Shown piece after piece: positions 1 through 10,858 of a DNA stretch of 64,000 nucleotides (position 1 is its first letter; the number at the start of each line of letters is the position of its first letter). This stretch comes from Corylus avellana (lineage: Eukaryota > Streptophyta > Magnoliopsida > Fagales > Betulaceae). The notes below the pieces were generated by a model. The model had not been told where the DNA came from. It searched no databases and saw only the letters and a program-made list of their open reading frames with translations. Both the position numbers and the translations under genes were made by a program. The stretch spans positions 19,901,220-19,965,219 of the forward strand of contig NC_081546.1 in assembly GCF_901000735.1 (NCBI RefSeq), read 5' to 3'.

Positions 1-163
1 CCTAGAGGAGTTTAAAAAAGAAAACATGAGAGCACTCTTAACTCAATCATGCAAGCAAATTTGCAGTCGATTTTCACAAAAAACTAATCTCTTGAGAAAT
101 TATTTGCTTTATAAACCATTTACTTTTTTTTTTTTAAAAAAAAAAAATCTTGAGAAAGTCCCA

Positions 164-408
164 AAAAAAAATTTTCTTTTCATTTTTTACGTGGCATTTT
201 CACCACGTCAATAAAATTTGACGTGGTAAAACTGGAACATCAAAAAAAAAATTTTTGACATTCCAGTTTCTGACATGTCAAAAATTTCTAACGTGTTAAC
301 ATTGACATGTCAAAAACTCGGATTTTTTGACAGTCGCCTTTGTAACTGTTGAGACACGTCAGAAATTAATGGTAAAAAATTAAAAAAAAAAAACTGATTT
401 TTGTAGTG
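164..408. mobile_element. CACTA-like non-autonomous insertion
   Basis: About 245 bp present here but absent from the matching positions of the paralogous copies (near 32041 and 51170), where the flanks GAGAAAGTCCCA and TGAAGAGAAAACGC lie almost side by side. The right end reads TTTTTGTAGTG, the reverse complement of the CACTACAAAAA terminus of EnSpm/CACTA transposons. The body has several ACGTGGT and GACATGTCA motifs like the other CACTA-like pieces here. The left terminus is eroded into an A run, so the target duplication is unclear. Confidence 0.6.
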
Positions 409-1474
409 TGAAGAGAAAACGCTTAAATGTTTTAGTCACCTTCAAGGATAAATTGTTGATAGTTGTGTTGAAGGGCTAATTTTGCAGCAAAGAGAGCTGC
501 AAATGCTTCACCATCATTTACGTACGTCACAAGCAAGACTTTGGCTTCAGTGAAGAGAATGAAACCAGCAGAGGAAGTAGCTATTGCTGCTAAGGTTGAG
601 AGAGAATTTCTAATGCTCTCATCAAAGTTTACCTAATTTGATTTAGGGGGAATTGTTTTGAGAGAAGCAGAACATTGGGGGATCGAGGAGTTGTTATGGG
701 TGACTGAGTTTTTAGTCTGCCAAATTTCGGTCAAGAATAAGGGAGGCAAAAAGTTGGAAGTGGTGTTTGCAATTGGCCTCTATGTTGAGTGAAAAATAAG
801 GTCTAATAATAAATTTAATCCAATCAATTATAGAAAGATCCTCAAAACTCAAAGTGTCCAAAGACCAATGGGATATCCAATCCTTCTCGAGATGGGGGGG
901 TTTGGGTAGGAGGAGTGTATGAGGTTTTAAGTGAAGAAAATGGATCCAAAAAAGAAAGCTAAGAAGAAAATTATACATAAAAAAACAAAAGAAAGCATAA
1001 ATAAACGTATTTCTTCCAAAAAAAAGAGGAGAAAAGAGATGGTGTTCTCCCTTTTCCTCTCCCAAAAAACAGACCCACCAGGCCAATAGATAGAGTCGAG
1101 TGGATTTGTGAGTTCAGAGTGACGTGGAATTATTCCTCAAAAAAAATGCCTATGGTATATCCCATTTGGATGATGCCATTGGCCTTTAGAAGCGATGGAG
1201 AAACATTGAAGTCCAACCAACCCAACACAGAGTTGGGGTCTATATTCTAACTTCATCAACTCAACATACGCCATCCAATCTCCTTTTTCTCTTTTGTTTT
1301 CCTCTTTTTGTGTCCCATTTTTGTTACGTGACTTGACCTTAAATTCTGCCTAAAGCAGGGCATCAAACCTCTTGCTCCTTGCCACTCAAATAATTGGCCC
1401 CCCTACTCAGAGCATCTCAGATAAAAGTGGCAAAATAACTACTGAAAAGTATAAATTTTTTATCTTTAACTGTT

Positions 1475-1477
<3 letters not shown>

Positions 1478-1509
<32 letters not shown>
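1478..1509. repeat. TA dinucleotide microsatellite
   Basis: About 16 TA units. The matching position in copy 2 (near 34176) has only a few, so the tract expanded after duplication. Confidence 0.9.
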
Positions 1510-1510
<1 letters not shown>

Positions 1511-2290
1511 TCCAACAGTTTCTTTATTTTCTTTAAAAATTATTTTGTGTGGGAGAGACTATGAAAGAAAGAGGAGGAGAGAGATAAAGTAAAGAAAGAA
1601 AGTGAGAGAAAAAAAAATAATAAACAATATTTATAGTGTGAATGGAGTTCTAATTTTTTTTTTTTTTTTAAAAAAAAAAAAGTTAAATTGCATATTCTGC
1701 TAGAAACGAAAAGGCATCCATAATAGTCAGATTTTACTATTATTAGAGATTTGACTATTCTTTTGAAGATGTTCTGAGTAGGACCTTGCAGTACTTAAAA
1801 GTGCATTTAGTCTTGCGATTTCGCATATTAAACATATATTTTTATGCAAAATCGTAAAAATTGTCTTTTTTAAGTGTAAATTTTTTGTTTTTTTTTTTAT
1901 AAAAAATAGCGGTTTGAATGCAAATGGTGTATTTTTCAAATGCACAATTTCAAAATCTGAATAACGATTTTACCAATGTTTAACTTAAATTTGAAATTGT
2001 TATTTTTTAAAATTATATATTTTGAAACTGTTAAACGAACACTTCAGCTTGGGTTACAAAAAAAGTACTGTAAAGTTTTCATGGATTTTCTTAAATCAAA
2101 TCAAATTATTAACTTTTCTACTGCTAAAGCAAATCCCTTCAAATTTGTTAGTGAATGTTCCATAAGATATCTCTTATAGATATGTTAAATTTTTAATATA
2201 AAGTAAAAGCAAACGAATGTTTTGTAAGTAAGCTGTACTTGTCACAGACACCCAAAACCAATAAAACAAATCAATAAAACAATGCCGGTA

Positions 2291-3698
2291 AGGGGTGGCA
2301 AAAATGGGTACTCATACACGACCCGATTACTACCCGCGGGTACCCGTTACACGATTAGCCTATATCCAGACACGACCCGTTTAGCTAAACGGGTAATCGG
2401 ATTTGACACGATTATGACACGAAAATAACCGGGTAACCCGACCCGACCCGTTTTACCCGTTTAAAATAACCGGGTCTAAACGGGTAGACCCGACCCGACC
2501 CGACCCGATTACCCTAAACTATAATTTTTTTTTAAAAAAAAATTAAAATTCAAAATTGTAATAATAATACTAATACATCAATATAGTCAATGCAAAAAAT
2601 TGAATTCTAAGAGATTAAAGGCTTTAATAAATGATAAGAAAAAAAAAAATGGAAAGTGACCGTAATTGACAAATTGTACTCCAAAATAAATTACTAAACT
2701 CATAATTTCACCTAAACTTAAAAGTTAAAAGTTAAAACAAGTAAATTCATTTATTAAAATAGTCCACTTATAATTTAGTCCACATGTAACAAAAGTGTTA
2801 AAAAATTAATTTGAACAAAGATACAAATTCTCAGACATTTTTTTTAGCATCCAACCCTGGGCCAAGACTCAATATTTTTGAATTCCATGAGAGCCATAGA
2901 AGACCAAGACCCTTATTTAATTGTGCAAATACATTTATCAAAATGTGTAATATAATAGAATAGTTATAATTTAAGTGATTTTCATTTTAGCAACGACAAG
3001 GTAAAGTACAATAAAGTTTTTCTAAAGATCACAAATTTGCTATCCGAAACAAACAATGGCATCAATGCTTAGGGAGTTCTTCATTAGTAGACATTAGAAT
3101 TTCATCTGTAGTGTTTTACATGCATGGGCCAGCAATTAATTGAGTTTTTTTTTTTTTTTTTGAAGCAAAATTAATTAATTGAGTTAATTAGCACCAATAA
3201 TTCCATATCATTAATTTTTGTATATATAGTCCAGTACTGATCATCCATGCCTATCCTCTCTTATCGTCATCACTAGACCACCTTTTCCAGCTCTAATACA
3301 ATACAATGGGAGAGTGAGAGACCAAGTGAGAGGGAGTCAGGGAGAGGGTTAGGTTACAGAATACAAAAACTGATTTTTTGTTCAAAAATCAAAATGGTAA
3401 AGAGTAATCAGTAAAGTTAAGTAACTGACGTGAGAGTCGTGAGTGAGCTGTGAGTCGTTTGACTCTCCTCAGTCCTCACGCGAAAAAAAAAAAAAAAAAA
3501 AAACCCAGGATGGCGGGGCCAAAACCAAAAAAAAAAACGGGTCCGGGCTGGTCGGATTTCAATGAGACACCTTAAATTTCCGGGTCTTAATCGGGTAGAC
3601 CCGATTACGACCCGAACCCGATTAGCCCAAACCCAATACCTGTTTTTTCGTGTCGTGTTCGTGTCGGGTTCGCGGGTCGTGTCAAAATTGCCGGCCCT
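2291..3698. mobile_element. hAT-like non-autonomous element
   Basis: A 1.4-kb element. The left end AGGGGTGGCAAAAATGGG and the right end, read on the minus strand as AGGGCCGGCAATTTTGAC, form imperfect terminal inverted repeats of the hAT type. Flanks TGCCGGTA and AACCGGTA agree at 6 of 8 bases, consistent with an aged 8-bp target duplication. Both ends carry many CCGACCCG/CGGGTA motifs in opposite orientation, giving strong subterminal inverted repeats. No transposase frame is visible, so it would depend on a helper. Confidence 0.65.
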
Positions 3699-3780
3699 AA
3701 CCGGTATTGATCAACTGCTACACTAAATTTTGGTACTGATAAGCCAAAATTGAGTGTGTTCCATCAGAGAAAATAAATGA

Positions 3781-4178
3781 GGGGCAATTACCTTTTTTCT
3801 CATGAACTATAATGCATTGTCACTTTGTTTTCATGACCTGACAACTCTATTGCCCAACCCCATCAAACTATCATTATGTGTCCCAAACTCCCCTTCCGTC
3901 AGTCAAAGGTGTTAACTTAGACGGTCAAAGTGACAATGCGTTGTAGTTTATGGGGGTAAAGTGACAATGTGTTGTAGTTCATGAGGGCAAAGTGACAATG
4001 TATTGTAGTTTCATTGGGGCAAAGTGACTAGTTGATTGTCTGAGTTAACGCCTTTAACTGACGGAATAGGAGTTTTGAGCACAAAATAGTAGTTTGATGG
4101 GGTTGGATAGTAGGGTTGTAAGTTTATGGGGTAAAGTGACAATGCGTTGTAGTTGTTGGGGAGAAAGGTAATTATCCC
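3781..4178. mobile_element. Foldback MITE (GGGNAATTACC termini)
   Basis: About 400 bp that fold on themselves. The left arm begins GGGGCAATTACC and the right arm ends GGTAATTATCCC, and the arms remain complementary for well over 100 bp (AATGCATTGTCACTTTG pairs with CAAAGTGACAATG forms). Flanks AATAAATGA and AATAAATTT suggest a decayed 9-bp target duplication, as in Mutator-type MITEs. Related elements are at about 7033-7381, 16351-16699, 47346-47727, 49083-49447 and 51962-52240. Confidence 0.65.
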
Positions 4179-4769
4179 AATAAATTTAAAAATTTAAAAA
4201 TTAAAAAAAAAAAAAAAAAAATGCACACAACTAACCAACATAATTAATTGAACCAACAAAAGTAGGTTTGAATGCTGCTACCAAGGTTGACGAAATTATA
4301 ATATGTTTAGATAATATGCAAAATAAAGAGGCCAACAATTCAATATGATTTCAGTTTAATCTTTTAGGTACATAGTTCCAAAATAATGCAATTGAAACAT
4401 GTTTACAGCGACGTCGTTTAAACAATTGCTTCAACTCAAATTGAATATTAATTTCTACCCAGGATCGAAAAAGTCCAAAGAGAAACGGTCCATTTCACCC
4501 ATTGAAAAATGAACAATCTACAATTGACTTTCAATCTTTAAGCAACGGTTCAACTATTAGTACGTCTCTAAACCATCAATTGTATTAATTTACTCCTCAG
4601 GCTTATAATTAAATCATTGCAATGCAACTTTTACCATTAAAAATAAATCAAAAAAAAGGGAACGAATTAAAAGGACATTCATGTTAACACAGTTTCCGGT
4701 CACTTCAGGGAATTTGGAATCATTCGAGGGGATGCAGTTTATCCGGTGTATGAAATGTGAAAAGGCACG

Positions 4770-4809
<40 letters not shown>

Positions 4810-5404
4810 AAGAGGAAGTGGGAGTCATGAAGTATAAGACAGTTTGACATCAGATGAAAAAAACAAAAAAAAAATTATACTCATGACTATATTAAAGGGT
4901 GATCATAAATAGCAAAGTGTTGTTAGGGCAACAAAATTCAAAGTCCACTTGTTAAAAGAAAAAAAAAATTAAAGTCCTAAATTTCCCAAATATTAATCAT
5001 ACTTAGTCCCTAAGTTTTTATGTAATTTGAATTTAGTGTTTAGGTTTTCAATTTCAAGAATTGAATAAGGTCCTTCAGTTTTGCCCAAGTTTTAAATTGG
5101 TCCTTCTATCACTTGAGTATCAAAATTAATGATTTTTTTTTTTTTTTTAATTTATCTATCAAATGTCTCATTTAACACATCAATGTCTATTGCAGTGTCA
5201 AAGTTAACGTTCTTTCTTCTAACACTACAAATCTAGAAGATTAGGATTATGAAGAAGATGGTCTTTTTTTTTTAAATGACTTGGCGTTTAATGATATGAC
5301 ATGAATATTAGGTGGGGACACATATTTCCTCCAAACTAAATTAGAGGAAATTTCCTTCAACCTACTCTAATAAGTAATAAGTATCATTGAACATTATATT
5401 AGGT
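4179..5404. other. Intergenic, no gene seen
   Basis: AT-rich sequence with poly-A and poly-T runs and one (GA)n microsatellite at 4775-4806. The only open frame of note reads through the GA repeat as a Ser-Leu run and is not coding in character. Confidence 0.6.
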
Positions 5405-5639
5405 GAAAAAAGACTTAAGGATAAAATCCCTAATTATAAGGAAGTTAATGCTATCATCCTCACTTTGGTGCCTAAGAAAGTTAACCCAGATGTTATGGGG
5501 GATTTCAAGCCTATTGTATGTTGCAATGTTCTTTAAAAATGTATAACCAAGATTCTATCTAACAACTTGCTGTCTTTTTTGGATGAATTGGTTAGTGTGA
5601 AGCAATCAGTCTTCATACTGTCTAGAAGCATTTCAGACA
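5405..5639 (+). pseudogene. LINE reverse transcriptase fragment
   Basis: Translation of the plus strand gives the start of a plant L1-type (non-LTR) reverse transcriptase: a VPKKxNPxxMxDFKPI motif followed by CITKILSNNLLxFLDELV and QSVFILSRSISD. An in-frame TAA at about 5534 breaks it where family members read Tyr-Lys-Cys. The frame then runs into the assembly gap at 5640, so the catalytic FADD region is not seen. It is a dead or truncated retrotransposon piece unrelated to the receptor kinases. Confidence 0.8.
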
Positions 5640-5739
5640 NNNNNNNNNNNNNNNNNNNNNNNNNNNNNNNNNNNNNNNNNNNNNNNNNNNNNNNNNNNNN
5701 NNNNNNNNNNNNNNNNNNNNNNNNNNNNNNNNNNNNNNN
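5640..5739. other. Assembly gap (100 N)
   Basis: Exactly 100 Ns, a conventional gap of unknown true size. The sequence on its right is the start of a 5-kb block repeated at 15058, so the join may be unreliable. Confidence 0.98.
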
Positions 5740-5745
5740 TTTTTT

Positions 5746-5912
5746 AATTTTTTTAAGTTTCATATATAATGCAAGGCTAGGCTATTTTATTTATGAACAT
5801 GAATTGTTTAATTCTTTTAAGTGTCATATATAGTGCTAGGCTAGGCTATTTTTTTTATGAACATGAATTGTTTAATTCTTTTAAGTGTCATACATAGTGA
5901 TATTGTTGATGT
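5746..5912. repeat. Short tandem array with GCTAGGCTAGGC core
   Basis: About three tandem units of 60-70 bp, each with a TAAGTGTCATATATA start, a GCTAGGCTAGGCTATTTT core and an ATGAACATGAATTGTTTAAT end. Copied at 15064-15230. A longer array of the same unit is at about 44310-44715. Confidence 0.75.
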
Positions 5913-5977
5913 ATAATTGGATTTATTTGTGATAATGGATTATTTGTTATAGTTGATGGGTAGATGGATTATTCGTA

Positions 5978-6141
5978 AAGAGTAATTTTAGAAAGCCTAC
6001 TTATGGCCTACTAAGAATGATGTGGCTATTAAAATCATCATTGGGCTTGTGACTGATCATTATTGAATTTTAATCAAAGGTTGATTTTAATAGTCGCGTA
6101 TTTTTAGTAGGACATAAGTAGGCCTTCTAAAATTACTCTAG
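5978..6141. mobile_element. Palindromic MITE, about 160 bp
   Basis: Ends GAGTAATTTTAGAA and TTCTAAAATTACTC are inverted repeats continuing for about 60 bp on each side (AGGCCTACTTATGTCCTAC and partners). TA dinucleotides sit next to both ends, compatible with a Stowaway-type target, but this is not proven. Copies are at 15296-15459 and 46348-46512, and a half copy starts near 48227. Confidence 0.65.
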
Positions 6142-6237
6142 ATATAAATGGTTAATGGATAGTTGTAGTTGATGGATAGATGGATAGTTAATGTAGTTGT
6201 AGTAGATGTGTAACTCATATATCATGTAGTGAAACAC

Positions 6238-6658
6238 CGAAATTTGGGTAAAACGCCCCGAAAAATTTCAAAAATAAATATGGGAAGGAAAAAAGAAAAC
6301 TTCTGAAATTACACAAAGTGACGTGTCAATTTGGTGACACGTCACCAATGGGTGACGTGTCAAATTACCACGTTACGAAAAAATGTGACATACCAATTTA
6401 AAATACGTCACCAATTGGTGACGTGCCAAGATTGGCATGTCGCCTTTAGGACGGTTACGTGTGTAATTTCACACGTCACCAATTAGTGACGTGTGATCAA
6501 ATCCACACTTCACTAATTTTCGGTATAGACTACAAGTTTTTTTTACGTGTCACCCACGTCGCTATTAACACATGACCACACCATTAGTGACATTTTTTGG
6601 CCTAAAAACGCCACTACTGGTAAGTCATTAAAATGCAACATTTTTGTACTGACTCCTT
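6238..6658. mobile_element. CACTA-like element with GTGACGTG palindromes
   Basis: Dense GTGACGTG/CACGTCAC motifs in both orientations, for example CACACGTCACCAATTAGTG near 6468. The right end reads GCAACATTTTTGTACTG here and GCAACATTTTTGTAGTG in paralogs at 46985 and 48718. The latter is the inverse of a CACTACAAAAATGTTGC terminus, as in EnSpm/CACTA transposons. No left CACTA terminus is visible, so this is a truncated or derived element. Copy at 15556-15976. Confidence 0.5.
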
Positions 6659-7032
6659 ATCACCGACTAAGACTCGCTAGGACACTAGCTAACTAGTATT
6701 CTAACTCTATAGAATTTAGAATTGCCTTTACGTGGAACACAAACAAAAGTTCCTTATTGAATTAAAAGACTACTGGGGAAACCCTTCTTATTGGCCTATC
6801 GCTTGTAAGTCACAAACGTATCAATCACTATCCCAGTTTATTAATTAATTTTTTTTATCAGATAATATATTCGCACATTTCTTTGTTTTCTCTTCCCAGT
6901 TGGGAACTGAAAGGATAATTAAGACTTATAGAATTTGTTTCATTAAACATATTTTTATTGAACAAGTATTTACTAGCTGTAATTTTCCACTTTTGAGCGA
7001 ATATCCCTACGTAATTTCGTTTCATAAAAAAT

Positions 7033-7381
7033 AAGGAAAATTATTTCTTTTTAAATGAACTACCACTTGGTTACCATATATTTTTATCAACTACTAATTT
7101 TACATTAAGACTCCATCAAGCTACCATTTCGTTACCAAAACCTCCATTCTGTCAATCAAGGTCGTTAAGTCGGACAGTCAACCCATCACGTGCATAAACA
7201 GTATCTGTGAACAGTGTCGTGAACAGTACGGTTAACCGTCTAACTTAACGACCTTGACTGGTAGAAGGGGGTTCTAATAACAAAAGGGTAATTTGATGGG
7301 GTCATAATGTAAAGTTAGTAGTTGATGGAGAAAATGGTCATCGCATGGTAGTAGTTCATAGGAAAAAGAATAATTTTTCCT
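7033..7381. mobile_element. Foldback MITE, related to 3781-4178
   Basis: Outer ends are AGGAAAATTATT and AATAATTTTTCCT. The inner arms (ACTACTAATTTTACATTA against TAATGTAAAGTTAGTAGT, and AAGGTCGTTAAG against CTTAACGACCTT) pair over most of the length. Copies at 16351-16699, 47346-47727 and 49083-49447. Confidence 0.6.
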
Positions 7382-7677
7382 AAAAATATATTAAAAACTA
7401 TAGGACATTTTCTCGCAAAACGGTTGGCTTCAACAAAATCCCAATCAACTTATAGAGGAGTGAAAATTCCTAGCGATTTTCTCGGTTTTGACTGTTGACG
7501 AGTTATGATGTTGAGGTGGTACACCCCAATCAATTGAAGATAGTGAGAACACCACCCCAATCAATTGAACTTTGGGTTGGCGTTTATAGATGAGTTTGGA
7601 GCCAAGTTAGAAGTCGTAGATTTCAACATTAACCTGACAGTTGGTTTGGGAAACAAGCTACGCCTATGTATCGTCTT

Positions 7678-7764
7678 TTATCTATCCTGAATACGATCAA
7701 TTAAAAAAGAAGATCCTAGGAATAGGATGATGATGATGGAAGAAAGAGAGAGATTGAAATCCGT
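7678..7764 (-). pseudogene. Exon-1 relic of a receptor kinase (signal-peptide codons only)
   Basis: On the minus strand this matches the first 13-15 codons of the LRK10L-like ectodomain exon (MDFNLSLSSII type), but the start ATG is ACG. After those codons the match jumps to sequence that lies downstream of exon 1 in gene C (TCCTAGGATC, then TTGATCGTATTCAGGATAG), so about 1 kb of exon 1 is deleted. The promoter block is retained at about 7765-8000. The same breakpoint is seen at 16996-17082, 48031-48117 and 49749-49835. Confidence 0.7.
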
Positions 7765-8062
7765 TGTTTAGAAGATCAGAGATGGGTTTGGAATTGGAGG
7801 AAATGTATAATATATGTTGAATGGTGTGAGAGATGGGCGGCGGGTTTTGTCACATTACCAATTTACATGCTGACCATTTGTTTTTTAACTTTGACTGAGA
7901 AAGGTGACATTGATTTGGACCATAAGTCCCCCACTAGAAAGTTCGCAATAAAATGGCCGAAGGTGACGTTACGAAAAACACACCATCGAGGAATTTTGGC
8001 CCCTTTCGATTGGAATTTGTGATTTAAATTCTTTTAAGAGAAATGTGAAAAAGGTTGTTTGG

Positions 8063-8099
<37 letters not shown>

Positions 8100-8580
8100 G
8101 GCTTCTTTTTTGGAGAAATAAAAAAAATGATAGGAATGTTTTGCCAAATACACAAAGATCTATCATTTCTAATACTTTGCTAAATTATTATTTGTTTCAA
8201 AAGTTTAAATTGATATTATATTAAATTACTACTTGTCTCAAAAGTTTAATAAATAAAATGACAAAGGCCAATGGTCATGCCTCATTTTAATTATTATTAT
8301 TATTAATATATATAATATATTATAAAATCAGTTATTGGACACTCAATTATTAACTACTTTTGTCAATCCATATAAACAATTAATAACGGCAACTAGCTTA
8401 AGTAGTTATCTAATTATTTAGCTGTGATTATTTTCGGTTAAACCGTTAACAATTTTTAACCGTTATTAATGGTTTATTTTTTATTTCAATCCATATATAA
8501 TTTTTTTTTTTTTTAAAAAAAAAAAAATGCAACAATTACTTACCTTACCACATGCCTAGAGTCGGACCACTCTCGGATTT
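7765..8580 (-). other. Relic promoter and upstream region
   Basis: Homologous to the region upstream of gene C (29721-30702). It includes the W-box-bearing block near 7890 (CTTTGACTGAGAAAGGTGAC), a (TA)n microsatellite at about 8066-8096 and the stretch ATTTTCGGTTAAACCGTTAA near 8431. No gene is present. Confidence 0.6.
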
Positions 8581-8689
8581 TTTTTTTTTTTGACATGTCC
8601 ACACAAGGGAAGGGGGATGGGGGATTCGAACTAGTGACCTCCGCTTCATTAGACGTAGTCCACAGTCGATTGAGCTACCCCTTAGAGAC
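8581..8689 (-). mobile_element. tRNA-derived SINE
   Basis: On the minus strand the element starts GGTGTCTCTAAGGGGTAGC and has an A-box-like TAGCTCAATCGACTGTGG, a B-box-like GGTCACTAGTTCGAATCCC and an A tail (T run on plus at 8581). It is flanked by a 15-16-bp direct repeat, ACCACTCTCGGATTT against ACCACTCCCGGATTT. The paralogous sites at about 30679 and 50841 have a single ACCACTCCCGGATTTT and no insert, which demonstrates the insertion. RNA polymerase III promoter boxes are expected in SINEs. Duplicated at 17899-18007. Confidence 0.88.
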
Positions 8690-8705
8690 ACCACTCCCGG
8701 ATTTT

Positions 8706-9295
8706 CATGTTTTAGTCTTATTTAAAAATATATTTAAATCATATATAGAAAGGTTACCAGATTCCAACTAAGACCTGGCCCACCCGAGTTTCAAGCTGGT
8801 TCAACTAAGTTCGTCGACCCGGCTCACATAATTCAACCTAGTCCATTGTGTTTTCAGCCTGCTTCGGTCTAGTTTGTGACTTAGGCCACCAATTCAACTC
8901 AATCCATAGGGCCTTCAGATCAATCCGAACCATTTCACTACCTGGTTTGAAACTAGTCAACCCAGTCCACGGGTCAACTAAACCCAACCAGGCCCATTGG
9001 TCAACGGTCCAATCCATCACCCTTGCCACAAACAACCCCCATTGGCCGGCTACTATCCGACCAGTTGTCAGCCGCCCTTCGCCTTACTCTGGCAAACCTT
9101 CACCAACCTTCCACAGTCGCTACCTTTCTATTTTCAACGACCCTCTGACATTCTAGTCACCGCCTCGGGTATGTTAAAGATTAAGTGATTAAATTTATCT
9201 TTTCTTATCACCTTAAGTTTTTAGGATAAATGATGTTTTAACATGGTATCAGGTGTTTGAGCCCACACATAAGGGGAAGTGTTAAAGATTAAGTA
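8706..9295. other. Unassigned repeat-like DNA
   Basis: C-rich on the plus strand, with recurring CCCANTCCANGGGTCAACT-like phrases up to about 9170. Then GTTAAAGATTAAGTGATTAA and TGGTATCAG near 9245, which resembles the junction of an LTR with a Met-tRNA primer-binding site. Open frames here are short and lack recognisable domains. Confidence 0.4.
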
Positions 9296-9818
9296 AGGAT
9301 GGGCAGATTAACTGTTTACTACCTACTGATTGCGACTCAACCAACATTAATCACCTACCGCCAAAAGTCGGTTGACAATCGGTTAAGAATTTTTTTATCG
9401 ACGTCGGTTCGGTTCGGTTAATTGGTATAAATATTTTTTGTCGGTTAACCAAATTAGTCGATAATAAATATTTTTTTAGTAGAATGATGATTACGAGAGT
9501 ATTAGCTAGTTTTTTTAGCAGAACATATTAGTTGGTGGATTCTAAGACCAATTTATTAGTAGAACATATGTATAGTGGATTCTTATTGTGTTAATTAATT
9601 TTAGCCTAAAAAAAAATTTGGGCCCTAATTAGAAAAGCCTACAGTTAACCGATTAACCAAATCGATTTTAACCGAAATATCCGTTCAACCCAAACTTTCG
9701 AAATAAATCATTATCGAAATGTAATCGGTGAATTAACTGATTTAACCAACAATTTTGGTTAACGGAACCGAAAATAGCTCTACCCAACCGAACCGAACCA
9801 ATACCCACCCCTAAAATT
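9296..9818. mobile_element. hAT-like MITE with GGTTCGGTT motifs
   Basis: About 520 bp with ends near TAAGGATGGGCAGA and TACCCACCCCTAAA (imperfect inverted repeats). Internal GTCGGTTCGGTTCGGTTAAT at about 9400 pairs with CCAACCGAACCGAACC near 9783. It sits between two pieces that both contain ATTAAGTGATTAAATTTA, so a short duplicated flank is likely. Copy at 18614-19136. Confidence 0.5.
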
Positions 9819-10858
9819 AAGTGATTAAATTTACTTCTTTCTATCAGTTTAAGCTTACGGAAAAAGTAGTAGTTTAACACAACATTCTTCTATCAAGCTA
9901 CTCTAGTGGCCCTCCAACGACATCCTACAGTAGTGGGTCGACCACCGCCTCCAACAATCTCTAGCCACTGTCTTTAACATCCTTTCAACCACCTCACCAG
10001 TAGCTTCCTTCATTCAGCAGCCTTCGACAAGTTGAGCTCACTTGCCTAACATTACTTGCATCACACTAGATCATTTCCCACAAGCTCACGGTTATATATA
10101 TTTTAGGAGTATTTTTGTCTTTTCACTTTTTGAGTGAACAAAAATACCCTTATAATATAACTAACTGAATATTATCTAGTTGATATGAAGAGGATACTAA
10201 TTCCCAGCTAACAAACAACTTTACTTGCAGATCATGATGAGTTTCATTAATGGTTTAGCGCTCATGCCCGAGAGGATCCTAATTCCAAGCTCACAATCAA
10301 CTTTATTTGTGGATCATGATGAGTTTCATTAATGGTTTAGCGCTCACGCCCATATTTTTAGTGTTGTCCGCACTAGATCCAGTTCGACCAAAAAAAAAAA
10401 AAAAAAAGGTTGGCTTAAACATTCCTATCTTTTTCCACTCTTTTGAGTGCTTACAAGTTATGGTGTTGACGTGGAACCAATCTATATAAGGCTGTAAGAG
10501 ACGAGAGCATTCTTCTCCCCCCCACCAAGAGCTCGACACCAGTCAATTGAACTTCAGTCCGAGCACTGTATATAGAGTTTGCCAAGTTTGACCGGCCAAT
10601 TGAATTTTTCAAATTAACATAAGGGTAAGGAAGAGGAGCAGTAATTCTAAACTAGCCTCATTAGTTCATGGAAATTTAGTTTGAAAAACAGCAAACAGTT
10701 CAACTGAAAGGAGAAAAATAAGTAGACTAATCAGATTGCAGCTGTCACACAATTCCCCTACACGTGATTTATTTGTTAAGTTCTATTCATATGAGCATTA
10801 GAGAAAAAAAAAAAAAACAATTCAAGTAAGAAAGTGAGAAGAGAACAGAGCACACATA
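9819..10858. other. 3' flank of ectodomain relic F
   Basis: No gene seen. The part from about 10367 matches 13446 onward and 19685 onward, so it is the shared downstream (intron-side) flank of exons F, E and D. An internal repeat of AGTTTCATTAATGGTTTAGCGC occurs near 10232 and 10320. Confidence 0.5.

Larger units (their letters stand above)
1..2230. repeat. Low-copy duplicated segment, copy 1
   Basis: This segment recurs at 31740-34935 and 50880-52345, with a short stub at 56590-56768. The copies share an open frame beginning near an ATG (here truncated by the window start), an A/T-rich middle and a conserved tail up to about 2230. The frame is short, differs between copies and matches no family I recognise, so I do not call a gene. 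In the other copies the segment lies upstream of receptor-kinase genes, so it probably duplicated with them. This copy carries an insertion at 164-408 that the others lack, and a long TA microsatellite. Similarity ends near 2230, where copy 2 joins a broken kinase exon instead. Confidence 0.75.
5740..10746. repeat. 5-kb duplicated block, copy 1
   Basis: Every stretch compared matches 15058-20064 at a constant offset of 9318 bp, including the TA microsatellite near 8066 and all poly-A/T runs. No mismatch was seen until about 10747 (CTGTCACAC here, CTGTCATAC there), after which the two diverge by several percent. The block contains, in order, a CTAGG-rich tandem array, two MITEs, a CACTA-like element, an exon-1 relic, a promoter-like block, a SINE, a hAT-like element and the 3' flank of an ectodomain exon. 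Its left edge is the N gap, so recent duplication or an assembly artefact are both possible. Confidence 0.9.

Noticed and set aside
712..1086. Minus-strand 124-codon open frame
   Set aside because: Low-complexity Phe/Leu-rich translation; the counterpart frames at 33552 and 51473 do not conserve the protein, so it is not a gene.
4614..4850. 78-codon minus-strand frame
   Set aside because: It reads through the (GA)n microsatellite as a Ser-Leu run and has no conserved copy.
8600..8680. tRNA-gene-like sequence on the minus strand
   Set aside because: A and B boxes are present, but the cloverleaf is incomplete, an A tail follows and a long target duplication flanks it: a SINE, not a tRNA gene.
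8848..9188. Overlapping open frames on both strands (102, 65 and 63 codons)
   Set aside because: C-rich repeat-like DNA, no domains. Identical in both 5-kb copies simply because the block is duplicated.
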